NCBI GenBank assembly: GCA_903642325.1 | Contig: CAHJWM010000017.1 | Coordinates: 1 to 64,000, forward strand | Direction of reading: 5' to 3' | Source: Myxococcales bacterium | GTDB lineage: Bacteria; Myxococcota_A; Polyangia; Polyangiales; Polyangiaceae | DNA: 64,000 bases | Shown: positions 26,058-34,722 of the stretch, in pieces | How positions within the stretch are numbered: the stretch's first letter is position 1 | Layout of the letters: every line of letters begins with the position of its first letter | Translations under genes and position numbers: made by a program | The notes under the pieces: model-generated | Databases searched by the model: none | What the model was told of the DNA's origin: nothing | What the model saw: only the letters and a program-made list of their open reading frames with translations

Positions 26058-26932
26058 CTGATTCGAGCTTAGAGCCATGGTCGATCAAGCGTGTGTTGGC
26101 CTGGGCCAGCGACGACTTTCGACGTCGCGGAAATCCGAGCGCTCGCCTCGATGCCGAGCTATTGCTCGCCGAAGCGCTGGGTTGTGATCGCATCAAGCTC
26201 ATTTTAGACAGCGCTCGACCGCTCGCAGAGGGGGAGCTTGGTCGCTACCGCACGCTCATCAAGCGCCGGCGTGTCGGCGAGCCGGTCGCCTACATTTTGG
26301 GACGCCGGGAGTTCTTCGCGCTGCCTTTGCGCGTCGACCGCCGCGTGCTCATTCCGCGGCCGGACACCGAAGTATTGGTCGAGAGCGCGCTCCGCGAAAC
26401 CCACGACCGCAACTTGTATGGCCGCATGCTCGATCTCTGCACGGGCTCCGGCTGCGTGGCGATTGCATTCGCGAAAGCGCGGCCTACCTGGCGCGTCGTT
26501 GCCGCGGATTTATCGGCAGAGGCCGCGGCTTTGGCGCGCGAGAACGTGCAACGAGCGGGCGTCGCGCACAACGTGGCAGTGCTCGAAGGCGACCTGTTCG
26601 CTGCCGTCTCGGACCGTTCCTGCTTCGAGTTGATCACGGCGAATCCCCCGTACATCCCGAGCGGCGAGATCGAAAGCTTGGACGCAGACGTGCGCGATTT
26701 CGAGCCGCGGCTCGCGCTCGACGGCGGCGCCGACGGCCTCTCCATCACGCGCCGCATCGTGCAGAACGCAGCACGCTACTTGAGCCCCGGTGGGTTGCTG
26801 GCGCTCGAGGGCGGCTTCGACCAAGCGCCGGCTGTCGCCGGCTTGCTTGCAGATTCGGGCTTCGGCGAGATCGCCCGCGCCAAAGATCTGGCCGGCATCG
26901 AGCGCGTAGTGCTAGGCCGAAAACCGCGCTGA
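26054..26932 (+). CDS. prmC: Peptide chain release factor N5-glutamine methyltransferase
   Basis: Methylates the GGQ glutamine of release factors RF1 and RF2 using SAM. The GTG at 26054 overlaps the upstream stop and gives 292 residues, the family norm; a longer frame upstream runs through the lipoprotein in another phase and is not credible. N-terminal helical domain (about 1-80) with ARLDAELLLAEALGCDR, then VGEPVAYILGRREFFALPLRVDRRVLIPRPDTEVLVE. The SAM-binding domain follows with LDLCTGSGCVAIAFA. The catalytic NPPY motif is in ELITANPPYIPSGE, and a trailing FEPRLALDGGADGL block completes the signature. prfA, the usual neighbour, is absent. Confidence 0.95.
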   Translation: MTDSSLEPWSIKRVLAWASDDFRRRGNPSARLDAELLLAEALGCDRIKLILDSARPLAEGELGRYRTLIKRRRVGEPVAYILGRREFFALPLRVDRRVLIPRPDTEVLVESALRETHDRNLYGRMLDLCTGSGCVAIAFAKARPTWRVVAADLSAEAAALARENVQRAGVAHNVAVLEGDLFAAVSDRSCFELITANPPYIPSGEIESLDADVRDFEPRLALDGGADGLSITRRIVQNAARYLSPGGLLALEGGFDQAPAVAGLLADSGFGEIARAKDLAGIERVVLGRKPR

Positions 26933-26982
26933 GGTTTGGCGCAGCCCGCCGGGGCGCGGCCCCCAAACGCAAGCGACGCGAC

Positions 26983-27618
26983 CTAGGAACCCACGAGGGT
27001 GAGACGCGCTTCGAGTGAAACCGTATCCGCGTCGAGCGATTGGCTCCATAAGTGGAAGTACTCGACGGCGGGCCCGAACCGAAGCTTCCAAAAACGCACC
27101 GCCTCCCAGCCCGCACCTAAACCAATGACGCTCATCAGGCCACCGTCGGCTTGGGGGCGGTCGCGGCCGGTGATCTTCATACCGCCGGCGCCGAAATCCC
27201 CGAACAAGGAAAGGTCCCGGAATATGCCGCCGCGTTCGAAGAGCGGGTAGCCCTCGACGTGGAAGACGAACGCGCCGCCCGATGCCCGGACATCGTGGTG
27301 CTCGACGCTCACCCCGACCAGGCCGACCCCGAACACGAACCAGTCGGTCAACGCGCCGCCGAGCCACAAGCGGTTGACCGCGCCCAAGCCAAGCGCGGTG
27401 TTGCGCTCGTACAGTGGGTTATCGAGCTTCGCGAGCTCGTTCGGAAAACCTTGCGCATGGCCTAGGGCAAGGCCGGTCGTGATGCCGAGCATGAAGCCGG
27501 ACCGGCGCGTAGCCACTTGTTTGTAGCCACCGTCCCAATCGTCGGAGGCGGCGGCGCGCGCGCCACCGGAAAGCGATCCCAAAACGAGCAGCGCACCTAC
27601 ACAAACCAGTCGCTTCAT
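26983..27618 (-). CDS. Predicted outer-membrane beta-barrel protein
   Basis: 211 residues. Signal peptide (KRLVCVGALLVLGSLSGGARA) cleaved near residue 24, then alternating hydrophobic/polar strands rich in Gly and aromatic residues (GFMLGITTGLALGHAQG, LWLGGALTDWFVFGVGLVG, FRDLSLFGDFGAGGM, SVIGLGAGWEAVRFWKLRFGPAVEY, VSLEARLTLVGS). This is the small OmpW/OMP_b-brl style of barrel. No family name can be assigned by eye. The ATG at 27618 is preferred to a GTG three codons earlier because it begins a standard MKRL signal peptide. Same strand as the XRE regulator, 100 bases downstream of it, with a short hairpin between. Confidence 0.72.
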   Translation of the reverse strand: MKRLVCVGALLVLGSLSGGARAAASDDWDGGYKQVATRRSGFMLGITTGLALGHAQGFPNELAKLDNPLYERNTALGLGAVNRLWLGGALTDWFVFGVGLVGVSVEHHDVRASGGAFVFHVEGYPLFERGGIFRDLSLFGDFGAGGMKITGRDRPQADGGLMSVIGLGAGWEAVRFWKLRFGPAVEYFHLWSQSLDADTVSLEARLTLVGS

Positions 27619-27648
27619 GAGCCGCACCGATCTCGGTCACCCGGCCCT

Positions 27649-27662
27649 GGGGGTCAACCCCC
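27649..27662 (-). promoter_or_regulatory. Short perfect hairpin between XRE regulator and outer-membrane protein
   Basis: GGGGG-TCAA-CCCCC, a 5-bp all-GC stem. On the minus strand it reads GGGGGTTGACCCCC and contains TTGAC, a -35-like core, 31 bases before the barrel-protein start. It could end the regulator transcript or mark a promoter or operator for the barrel gene. Confidence 0.3.
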
Positions 27663-27718
27663 GTGCCGCCGTTCATCCATTAACACCAGCGAATACACGA
27701 CTAACGCGCGAAGCCGGC

Positions 27719-28069
27719 TCAGCGACGACGCTTCGTGACTGCGCGCGCCAGCTCGAGAATTGCGTCCTGCATCTCCGGCGGCGCCGCTTCCATCAGGCGT
27801 GCAATCTCCATGGCAACGGGCCCGAGCTCGGCGACGCCCCCCACGAGCTCCCCCGCCGGGACACCGAGACCTTCGGCCAGAGACAGCACGGTGCTCAGCG
27901 AGGGATCGCGTCGACCGTTCTCGACGGTGCCGATATAGTTAGGAGTGAGCGCGGAGCGCTCCGCGAGTTGCTCGAGCGTCAACCCGAGCGCGATGCGACG
28001 CCGGCGCACTTCCCTTCCGAAGAGAGTTGGCAAGGGGAAGCGATTTCTTCTCACTCTTGGTCCAGACAT
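27719..28069 (-). CDS. XRE-family helix-turn-helix transcriptional regulator
   Basis: 116 residues from the ATG at 28069; a TTG at 28033 would begin closer to the HTH. The DNA-binding domain has the Cro/CI pattern GREVRRRRIALGLTLEQLAERSALTPNYIGTVENGRRDPSLSTVLSLAEGLGV, with the recognition helix at TPNYIGTVENG. A short C-terminal helix pair (PVAMEIARLMEAAPPEMQDAILELARAV) probably dimerises the protein. There is no ligand domain. A 17-base inverted repeat just upstream of the start (28082-28098) is a good candidate for autoregulation, and the divergent gene is the inactive YkuD-like lipoprotein, a possible target. Confidence 0.9.
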   Translation of the reverse strand: MSGPRVRRNRFPLPTLFGREVRRRRIALGLTLEQLAERSALTPNYIGTVENGRRDPSLSTVLSLAEGLGVPAGELVGGVAELGPVAMEIARLMEAAPPEMQDAILELARAVTKRRR

Positions 28070-28081
28070 GAACCACTGATA

Positions 28082-28098
28082 GTGTTGACGCTCAACAC
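28082..28098. promoter_or_regulatory. Candidate operator of the XRE regulator
   Basis: GTGTTGA-CGC-TCAACAC, a perfect 7-bp inverted repeat with a 3-base spacer, starting 13 bases upstream of the proposed regulator ATG. Size and symmetry fit a dimeric XRE protein. Its closeness to the ATG implies either repression at the start region or a downstream true start. Confidence 0.5.
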
Positions 28099-28134
28099 GA
28101 TGGTACACCGGTCTGCCCGCCAGGGACCCCTTTA

Positions 28135-28150
28135 AGCGGCGCGCGCCGCT
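28135..28150. promoter_or_regulatory. 16-bp perfect palindrome in the XRE/YkuD divergent region
   Basis: AGCGGCGCGCGCCGCT, fully self-complementary, 131 bases before the YkuD-like gene and 66 bases before the regulator. It could be a second operator or a hairpin in the lipoprotein leader. Confidence 0.3.
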
Positions 28151-28280
28151 CATTCGCACGCGCCGAGCCCCGCGGCGTGAGCGGCCAGCACGATCGTTCA
28201 GCCGGAGGGTCGGCTGCCTAGAAGCGGCGTTGAAGCTCCGAACTTGGCCGAATCGCTCGAATGATGGCACCCGCTACGAC

Positions 28281-29615
28281 ATGGCCCTCGAGCTCGCTTT
28301 GTGGTTCGCGCGCGTTCATCGTTGCGCGCTGCCCTTGCTGCTGTGCCTCGGAGCCTGTCGCTCACATGCGGGCGATCCGGGCCTATCGAAGGCCGTGGCG
28401 GACGACGCTATTCCGAACGTGCCCGAACCAGCGGCGAACGGACCCAAGCTCGGCGCGGTCGCCAACGTAACACCCATTCTGGAACGGCCCGTACCCGGCG
28501 CCCGCACGCTCGGTTACCTGCATGCTGGCGCGCGTGTGGCTCGCGCGGCCGAGCCCTTTTCACGACGCGGCTGTGGAGGTGGCTGGTACCCGGTGCGACC
28601 GCGCGGCTTCGTGTGCGCAACCGAGAGCGCTACTCTGGACATGGCTCACCCAACCTTGACCGCGATGGCGCTCACTCCGAACCTCGACCAGCCCCTGCCC
28701 TTCGCGTACGCCCGCACGCGCGTCGATACCCCTATTTTCGAACGTGACCCCAGCCAGGACACGGCCATCCGCGAGGTCGGAAAGCTCAAGCGACGGGCCG
28801 GCATGGCCGTGGTCGGTTCGTGGTCAGCGCGCGACCCAGAAGGGACGACACAACGCTTGGCGCTGCTCACGAACGGCCGCTTCGTGCGCTCGAGCGATCT
28901 CGAACCGGCGGAACCCTCCACGTTCCGCGGGGTGGAGCTGCAAAACAAGGAGGACCTACCGCTCGCATTCGTGGTCAAGCGCGGGGTGCGCTCGTTCAAA
29001 TTGGACGGTGAGGAGAGCCAAAAATCCGACGTGCTCTCGATGCACGATGTGCTGCACCTGAGTGGGCGCTTCCACAACATAGGGGACGTCAAGTTCTGGG
29101 CGACGAGCGACGGCCGCTGGGTCCGGCATCGCGACGTCGTGGTCGTGCAAAGCCGAAGCACATTCCCCGACTTCGCCCAGGGCGCCCAGCGCTGGCTCGA
29201 TCTGAGCGTGGTTACGGGCGTACTCACCCTATACGAGGGCAAAAAGCCGACTTTTGTCACGCTCGCCAGCGTGAACCGAGACGCCCACCAAAACGACGCG
29301 AACGACTGGCTTGGAACCTTCGAGGTCACGGGTAAAGAGATCACGCTTGCGACGCGCGAGCCTCGTGCCTTTGGCGAAAGCTTCGAGCTGTTCGACGCGC
29401 CTTGGGGGCTTACCCTTTCGTCTGGCGCTCTGCTTTATGGCGCGTACTGGCACGACCGCTTCGGCGTGGAGCACGGCGCGGGCGATATCGAGCTGTCGCC
29501 CGCGGACGCGGAGCGTGTTTACCAGTGGGCAACGCCGGCGTTGCCCGAGGGCTGGCACGGGTTAGCCAGCCCGTTGCAGGCGGGCGATAAGACGCGGGTC
29601 GTAATCCGAAAATGA
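28281..29615 (+). CDS. Lipoprotein with inactive L,D-transpeptidase (YkuD-like) domain
   Basis: 444 residues. The ATG at 28281 starts a signal peptide ending in LLCLGAC (lipobox). An SH3-like module (NVTPILERPVPGARTLGYLHAGARVARA... WYPVRPRGFVC) precedes a long middle region and a C-terminal YkuD-type domain. In active lipoproteins of this kind known to me, a YWHD..FG motif is followed by SHGCVNLSPADA. Here YWHDRFG (389-395) is followed by GAGDIELSPADA, an ungapped match in which the catalytic Cys is Asp402 and the preceding His is Ala400. The fold therefore looks kept while peptidoglycan cross-linking activity should be lost. A binding or scaffolding role in the periplasm is plausible. Divergent from the XRE regulator. 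Confidence 0.8.
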   Translation: MALELALWFARVHRCALPLLLCLGACRSHAGDPGLSKAVADDAIPNVPEPAANGPKLGAVANVTPILERPVPGARTLGYLHAGARVARAAEPFSRRGCGGGWYPVRPRGFVCATESATLDMAHPTLTAMALTPNLDQPLPFAYARTRVDTPIFERDPSQDTAIREVGKLKRRAGMAVVGSWSARDPEGTTQRLALLTNGRFVRSSDLEPAEPSTFRGVELQNKEDLPLAFVVKRGVRSFKLDGEESQKSDVLSMHDVLHLSGRFHNIGDVKFWATSDGRWVRHRDVVVVQSRSTFPDFAQGAQRWLDLSVVTGVLTLYEGKKPTFVTLASVNRDAHQNDANDWLGTFEVTGKEITLATREPRAFGESFELFDAPWGLTLSSGALLYGAYWHDRFGVEHGAGDIELSPADAERVYQWATPALPEGWHGLASPLQAGDKTRVVIRK

Positions 29616-29631
29616 CATGGCTTGCGCGACT

Positions 29632-30495
29632 TCAGCCGCGCAAGCGCTCCAGCACCTCGACCGTGGCCGTGGAGCGATTCAAGGTGTAGAAGTGAATGCC
29701 GGGGGCACCGCCCGCGAGCAGCTGCCGGCACTGCTCGGTCGCGTGCTCGACGCCGATGGCTTGCACCGCGGTCGAATCCGCGCCGGCCGCGTCCAAGCGC
29801 GCCAACAGCGAATCTGGGATGGAAGCGCCGCACATGGCCGTAAACCGTTTGACTTGCGAGACGTTGGTGATTGGCATGATGCCCGCAATCACTGGCACGT
29901 GAATGCCGGCGGCGCGCGCCCGCGCCACGAACGAAAAATAGCTGCGGCTATCGAAGAACAGCTGGGTGACCAAGACCTGGACGCCCGCGTCGACCTTGCG
30001 CTTCACACTCTCGAGATCCAGCTCCGGTGTGCTCGATTCCGGATGGCACTCTGGATAGCAGGCACCCGCCAAACAAAAATCGTACTTGGATGCGATGAAC
30101 TCGGCCAGCTCCGATGCATAGCCGAAGCCCTGTTCGGACTTCACGAAGCTCGCTTCCCCCTTCGGCGGGTCGCCGCGCAGCACGAGCACGTTGTCGATGC
30201 CTCCGTCGCGCAGCTGATCGAGCACGCTCTCGATTTCGCCGCGTGTCGCCCCCACGCAGGTCAGATGCGCCATCGCCTCGAGGCCGACCTCCCGCTTGAT
30301 GCGCTTCACCAGATCCACCGTCAGCCGACGGGTACTGCCGCCGGCGCCGTAGGTCACGGACACGTACGCCGGCTCGTAGACTTGCAAACGAGCCACCGTT
30401 TCGAACAAGCGGTCCACCCCCGCTTGGTCCTTCGGCGGGAAGAATTCGAAAGAAAAAGCGGGTGATTTTGAGGAAAGCTTGCTCGTGATTTTCAT
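29632..30495 (-). CDS. metF: Methylenetetrahydrofolate reductase
   Basis: Reduces 5,10-methylene-THF to 5-methyl-THF with FAD, feeding methionine synthesis. 287 residues from the ATG at 30495; an ATG ten codons upstream is possible but adds non-conserved sequence. The TIM-barrel signatures are all visible: FSFEFFPPK near the start, YVSVTYGAGGSTR, HLTCVGATRGEIES, NVLVLRGDPP, and the GACYPECHPES and TQLFFDSRSYF blocks followed by PVIAGIMPITN. Length fits the bacterial single-domain enzyme. Convergent with the YkuD-like gene (16 bases apart) and divergent from mpl. Confidence 0.97.
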   Translation of the reverse strand: MKITSKLSSKSPAFSFEFFPPKDQAGVDRLFETVARLQVYEPAYVSVTYGAGGSTRRLTVDLVKRIKREVGLEAMAHLTCVGATRGEIESVLDQLRDGGIDNVLVLRGDPPKGEASFVKSEQGFGYASELAEFIASKYDFCLAGACYPECHPESSTPELDLESVKRKVDAGVQVLVTQLFFDSRSYFSFVARARAAGIHVPVIAGIMPITNVSQVKRFTAMCGASIPDSLLARLDAAGADSTAVQAIGVEHATEQCRQLLAGGAPGIHFYTLNRSTATVEVLERLRG

Positions 30496-30574
30496 CTGTA
30501 AAACGGGCGGCGAGGCAATGGCCACGCTAGCAGCGCGCGCCAGGGCATGCCAATAAGACAGCCGTCGCGCTCAC

Positions 30575-30598
30575 ATCCATCTATGGAGACGGATGGAT
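30575..30598. promoter_or_regulatory. Inverted repeat between divergent metF and mpl
   Basis: ATCCATC/GATGGAT, a 7-bp perfect repeat with a 10-base spacer, 16 bases before the mpl ATG and about 80 before metF. It is the only clear dyad in that region. It does not match MetJ or MetR consensus sites I know. Confidence 0.3.
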
Positions 30599-30614
30599 CG
30601 CCGAAGCCACGTTC

Positions 30615-32069
30615 ATGCATATTCACATCATAGCCGTGTCGGGGACGGGCATGGGAGCACTGGCCGGATTGCTCAGCGAGCTCGGTCATCACGTGTCCGG
30701 CAGTGACATCGCGTTCGACCCGCCCATGGGACCGGCCCTGGAGCGTTGGGGCGTGCGGTGCTTGCCCGGTTTCGACGCTCGCAATCTGGAACCGACGCCG
30801 GATTTGACCGTGATCGGCAACGTGTGCCGTAAGGACAACCCCGAGGTCGTGGCCGTGATCGAGCGCGGCTTGCCGTACACGCACATCGCTGGCGCGCTCG
30901 CGGACTTCGTGCTCGGAAACTGTTCGCCACTGGTCGTCGCCGGTACGCATGGCAAAACCACGACCACGGCCATGGCCGCACACCTGCTGGAAGCGAGCGG
31001 CTTTGCCCCAGGTTTTTTGATCGGCGGCTTGCCCAAGAATTTTCCGCGCAGCTTTCGCGCGCCGCAAGCCGGTAAGCCTCGCTTGGCGATGGGCGACCGC
31101 CCGCTCCGCAAGCCACCATTCGTGATCGAAGGCGACGAGTACGACACTGCCTTTTACGAGAAGTCAGCGAAGTTTTTGCATTACCGGCCCGAGGTCGCCG
31201 TTCTCACGTCCATCGAACACGACCACGTCGACATTTACCCCGACCTCGAGAGCTACCTGAACGCGTTCGAACGGTTCGTGGCTTTGGTTCCGGAGGGCGG
31301 CCTGATCATCGCGAATGCCGCCGACGCGCACGTGGTGCGCGTCGTCGACCGGCATGCGCGGGCGGAGGTAGCGTGGTTCGCGCTCGAAGGCGAGGACACG
31401 CATGGCAAGCCGCCACACTGGCTGGCCGCGCCATCGACATCCGACGCGGCCGGCACGCGCTTCGATCTGTACGCGGGCGGCGTGGCCTGCGGGCGCTTAG
31501 CGCTCACCGTGCCCGGCCGACACAACCTAAAAAATGCACTGGCGGCGCTCGGCGCGGCAGCGCAGGGCTATGGCGCCCGGATCGCGGATATTGGCCCGGC
31601 ATTGGCTCAATTCGAAGGCGTGAGGCGGCGCCAAGATCTGATCGGAACTCCGCGCGGCAGCTTCGTGTACGACGACTTTGCCCACCACCCCACTGCCGTA
31701 CGCGAAACGCTAGCCGCGCTGCGCAGCAAACACCCGGGCGCCAGACTCGTCGCGGTGTTCGAGCCGCGCAGCGCCACCGCGTGCCGTCGCATGCACCAAG
31801 AAGACTACACAGGCGCTTTCGAAGCCGCCGATGAAGTCGTGCTCGCCCCGCTCGGGCGCTCGAACCTTCCGCCGGAGCAAGCGCTGGATGTCACACGTTT
31901 GGCGCGTGACTTGCGAGAGCGGGGTAAGCCCGCGCAGGCCGTCGCCGACGTGGATGCCATCGTCGATTACTTAGCGTCGACCGTGAGCCCTGGCAGCGTG
32001 GTCGCTTTGCTATCGAACGGGTCCTTCGGCGGCATTCACGGGAAATTACTGGAGCGCTTGGCCCGCTGA
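30615..32069 (+). CDS. mpl: UDP-N-acetylmuramate:L-alanyl-gamma-D-glutamyl-meso-diaminopimelate ligase
   Basis: Peptidoglycan recycling: reattaches the salvaged tripeptide to UDP-MurNAc. 484 residues with Mur-ligase architecture. The N-terminus MHIHIIAVSGTGMGALAGLL and the GSDIAFDPPMGPALERWGV segment distinguish Mpl from MurC. The P-loop GTHGKTTTT starts at residue 110; the EGDEYDTAFYEKSAKFLHYRP block and the C-terminal DDFAHHPTAVRETL and FEPRSATA motifs are typical of Mpl. With the lytic transglycosylase at the left end it implies muropeptide recycling in this organism. ATG start, divergent from metF. Confidence 0.96.
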   Translation: MHIHIIAVSGTGMGALAGLLSELGHHVSGSDIAFDPPMGPALERWGVRCLPGFDARNLEPTPDLTVIGNVCRKDNPEVVAVIERGLPYTHIAGALADFVLGNCSPLVVAGTHGKTTTTAMAAHLLEASGFAPGFLIGGLPKNFPRSFRAPQAGKPRLAMGDRPLRKPPFVIEGDEYDTAFYEKSAKFLHYRPEVAVLTSIEHDHVDIYPDLESYLNAFERFVALVPEGGLIIANAADAHVVRVVDRHARAEVAWFALEGEDTHGKPPHWLAAPSTSDAAGTRFDLYAGGVACGRLALTVPGRHNLKNALAALGAAAQGYGARIADIGPALAQFEGVRRRQDLIGTPRGSFVYDDFAHHPTAVRETLAALRSKHPGARLVAVFEPRSATACRRMHQEDYTGAFEAADEVVLAPLGRSNLPPEQALDVTRLARDLRERGKPAQAVADVDAIVDYLASTVSPGSVVALLSNGSFGGIHGKLLERLAR

Positions 32070-32141
32070 ACGATCCTCGTGCGGTCGCTCGCGAAGAATG
32101 CTAGACGCGGGCGCTCTGAAACACTCGGAAAGAGGCGAACC

Positions 32142-32633
32142 GTGACGTGTCCATGCGGCAAGGGTGAATCGATCGAAGTCTGCTGCGGCCCCATCTTGAG
32201 CGGCACGAAAAAGGCGGAAACAGCCGAAGAGCTGATGCGCGCGCGCTATACCGCATACGCCACGCACGACGTAGACTTCGTCATCTCGTCTCACGATCCG
32301 AAAACCTCCGGAGAGGTCGATCGCGCCAATACGGAGGCTTGGGCCAAGAGCTCGGAATGGCTCGGTCTACAGATCTTGGCGACCGATGGCGGCAGCGCGG
32401 CCGATACCGAGGGCACGGTAGAGTTCATTGCCAGTTACAAGCTGCAGAAGATGAAGCTCGACCACCGCGAGCGCGCTAGCTTCAAAAAAGAAGATGGCAC
32501 CTGGTTCTTCGTCGATGGCGTCGAGCTGAAAGGCCCGCCCATAGTACGCAGCGAGCCGCGCGTCGGAAGGAACGATCCCTGCCCGTGCGGCAGCGGCAAG
32601 AAATACAAAAAGTGTCACGGTGTCGACGCCTGA
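32142..32633 (+). CDS. YchJ-family protein with SEC-C motif
   Basis: 163 residues from a GTG preceded by AAGAGG. The start is [19 protein letters not shown], a Cys-rich YchJ-type zinc motif. An NTF2-like middle follows ([24 protein letters not shown].. EFIASYKL), and the C-terminus has a SEC-C motif ([19 protein letters not shown]) that binds zinc in SecA and elsewhere. Two zinc modules flank the domain. The family's biochemical function is not established. It sits 8 bases ahead of the IMPase gene, suggesting co-transcription. Confidence 0.92.
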   Translation: MTCPCGKGESIEVCCGPILSGTKKAETAEELMRARYTAYATHDVDFVISSHDPKTSGEVDRANTEAWAKSSEWLGLQILATDGGSAADTEGTVEFIASYKLQKMKLDHRERASFKKEDGTWFFVDGVELKGPPIVRSEPRVGRNDPCPCGSGKKYKKCHGVDA

Positions 32634-32642
32634 GGCGCTTGC

Positions 32643-33428
32643 ATGACGACCCGCTCGCCCGAAGAGCTCGCTCGGATCGCCTTCGACGTCGCTACGGAGG
32701 CCGCGCTCATCCTGCTCGGCGGATTTAGGAAGCACCCCGCGGTGACCGAGAAGGGCCGCGCGGATCTCGTCACCGAGTATGATCTGGCAAGCGAGCGTTT
32801 GATCCGACAGCGGCTCGCCGAACGCACGCCGGAAATGGCGATCGTCGGCGAAGAGCAAGGCGGAAGCGCGGCTCCTGACGGGGCGCCGACGTGGTTTTGC
32901 GACCCGCTCGACGGCACCACGAACTTCGTGCACGGACACTTTTTCTTCTGCGTGAGCATCGGCGCGGCGGAAGCGGGGCGGCCGCTGGCGGGCGCGGTGG
33001 TTGCGCCCGCCCTGAGCACCCATTGGCTGGGCTGGGATGGCGGACATGCCCTTCGCGACGGCGAGCCGTGTCACGTCAGCGAGACGAGCGCGCTCGAGCA
33101 TGCCCTCGTAGCGACCGGATTTCCGAGCGATCGCACCCAGCCAACGACCAATAATTTTGCGGCCTTTACGCGCGTGAAGCCGCGCGTGCGCGGGATTCGC
33201 CGCTGCGGGTCGGCCGCCATCGATCTGTGTCTGGTGGCGGACGGGACCTACGACGCGTACTGGGAACGCCGCTTGGCCGCCTGGGACGTGATGGCCGGCG
33301 CCGCGGTCGTCTTGGCCGCGGGAGGCAAGCTCAGCGCACTCGATGGCACGGCGCCCGACTTGTCGGTCGGACACCTCTTGGCGTCCAACGGTTTGATCCA
33401 CTCCGAGCTGTCCGTTCTGATCACTTAA
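32643..33428 (+). CDS. Inositol monophosphatase family protein
   Basis: 261 residues with the metal-binding motifs of the IMPase/FIG superfamily: GEEQGG near residue 70, WFCDPLDGTTNFVHG near residue 90, and the C-terminal AAWDVMAGAAVVLAAGG. Members dephosphorylate inositol-1-P, PAP (CysQ), histidinol-P or fructose-1,6-bisphosphate. The LDGTTNF motif and length fit SuhB/IMPase better than CysQ. In an actinobacterial or archaeal setting it might make inositol; here the substrate cannot be settled. Ceramide synthesis at the right end makes inositol-containing sphingolipids imaginable, but nothing links the loci. Confidence 0.92.
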   Translation: MTTRSPEELARIAFDVATEAALILLGGFRKHPAVTEKGRADLVTEYDLASERLIRQRLAERTPEMAIVGEEQGGSAAPDGAPTWFCDPLDGTTNFVHGHFFFCVSIGAAEAGRPLAGAVVAPALSTHWLGWDGGHALRDGEPCHVSETSALEHALVATGFPSDRTQPTTNNFAAFTRVKPRVRGIRRCGSAAIDLCLVADGTYDAYWERRLAAWDVMAGAAVVLAAGGKLSALDGTAPDLSVGHLLASNGLIHSELSVLIT

Positions 33429-33500
33429 CGAAGCGCGCCGGTCCTCCCCACGCGCAAGTTGGCTGGCCCAGCACGCGCTGCTGGTGAATGATTGACCCGT

Positions 33501-34721
33501 ATGGATGAATGCGCGTCGGCGCGACCGGAGCTCGGGTCCGCTCAGGCAGATGCCCCGCATCACGCGTACTCCGAGCGCGACGGGGAACACGGTAGGCCAC
33601 GTCCGCTCGATCGATCCGCCACGAGCGGCTCACGCGGTCGCGCGACGGTCGGCCGCCGACGCGCACGCAGCGGCGTCAGTCTGCCGATTGCCGTCGTTTT
33701 GATCGCGCTCGCCGCCCTGCAAGGCGCGCTGATGGCCGGCACGCTGAGCTTGCTGTTCCGCGAGCGGCGCGGCGTCTCGCGCGCTTCAAGTCCGCCGACG
33801 AGCGTGAGCGCGTCGAATGGTCGCCGGAGCCCGACCGAGGTCGCGGGTTCGGCCGCTACGAGCTCCCTGATCACCGCTATTACTAGGGCGGCCCCCGCAA
33901 AAGCCCCCTCGTCGCCCCAGCCCACCACGCCCGTCGCGTTGGCTGATCGTGCCTTGCCCATCGACGCGGGCGTGAGCGCGCCGACCTGCGACGAGCTCTT
34001 GCGGAGGGCCGGTTCCACCGGCGAAAGCGGGCCGCTCGCGGCGGCGTACGGACAGCTGCGCGAAGCCCAGCGCGCACTCGTCATGGGCGACATGGACGGC
34101 GCCCAACGCGCGCTCTGCAAAGCTGCGCTTGGGGACCCCAAAAATCCCGCCATTCCCCTCGAGCTCGCGCAGCTCATGCTCTTGCGCGGAGACGGAGCGA
34201 GCGCCGTGGATTGGGCCAGGAAGGGTCTGGCCCAGGCCCCGGGCGACGTACGAGGCCAAAGCGTTTTGGGCGACGGCTTGGCCAGGCTCGGCGATTACGA
34301 AGGCGCACGCCGAGCGTGGCTGAAGTCGCTGAAGATCGACGACCCGTCGAAGGCAAAGCTCGATTTGCTCTCGCGGCTCAGTGTGCAGGAGGCAAAATCT
34401 TCGCTGAAGCAAAGAGACCTCGCCCGCGCGGAGCGCTATTTTCGTCGCGCAGTGACCCTCAACGCGGACGCCGCCGTTGCCAGCATCGGGCTCGCCGAAG
34501 CGCAACTCATGCTCGGCGACGCGAGCACGGCACTGCACTGGGCAACCTACGCAGTCGCCGTGGCGCCGCGAACGTCCGCGGCGCGGGTCGTGCTCGGCGA
34601 CGCGCTCCGGCGCCAAGGCGAGCTCAGCCAAGCCGAGAACGAATGGCGCACCGCGCTGCAATTAGATCCGAGCAACTTCGCGGCTCGGCTGCGCATGAGC
34701 CGGCTGAAGAAGACGCGCTGA
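33501..34721 (+). CDS. Membrane-anchored TPR-repeat protein
   Basis: 406 residues from the ATG at 33501 (a TTG nine bases upstream is less likely). A charged cytoplasmic N-terminus (about 55 residues, Arg-rich) precedes one TM helix (SLPIAVVLIALAALQGALMAGTLSLLF) and a Ser/Pro/Ala linker. TPR-like helix pairs then occupy the C-terminal 220 residues (RALVMGDMDGAQRALCKAALGDP, GLAQAPGDVRGQSVLGDGLARLGDYEGARRAWLKSL, VVLGDALRRQGELSQAENEWRTALQLDP). It is probably a periplasmic scaffold or assembly factor. The gene ends one base before the globin start, so they look co-transcribed. Function unknown. Confidence 0.85.
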   Translation: MDECASARPELGSAQADAPHHAYSERDGEHGRPRPLDRSATSGSRGRATVGRRRARSGVSLPIAVVLIALAALQGALMAGTLSLLFRERRGVSRASSPPTSVSASNGRRSPTEVAGSAATSSLITAITRAAPAKAPSSPQPTTPVALADRALPIDAGVSAPTCDELLRRAGSTGESGPLAAAYGQLREAQRALVMGDMDGAQRALCKAALGDPKNPAIPLELAQLMLLRGDGASAVDWARKGLAQAPGDVRGQSVLGDGLARLGDYEGARRAWLKSLKIDDPSKAKLDLLSRLSVQEAKSSLKQRDLARAERYFRRAVTLNADAAVASIGLAEAQLMLGDASTALHWATYAVAVAPRTSAARVVLGDALRRQGELSQAENEWRTALQLDPSNFAARLRMSRLKKTR

Positions 34722-34722
34722 C

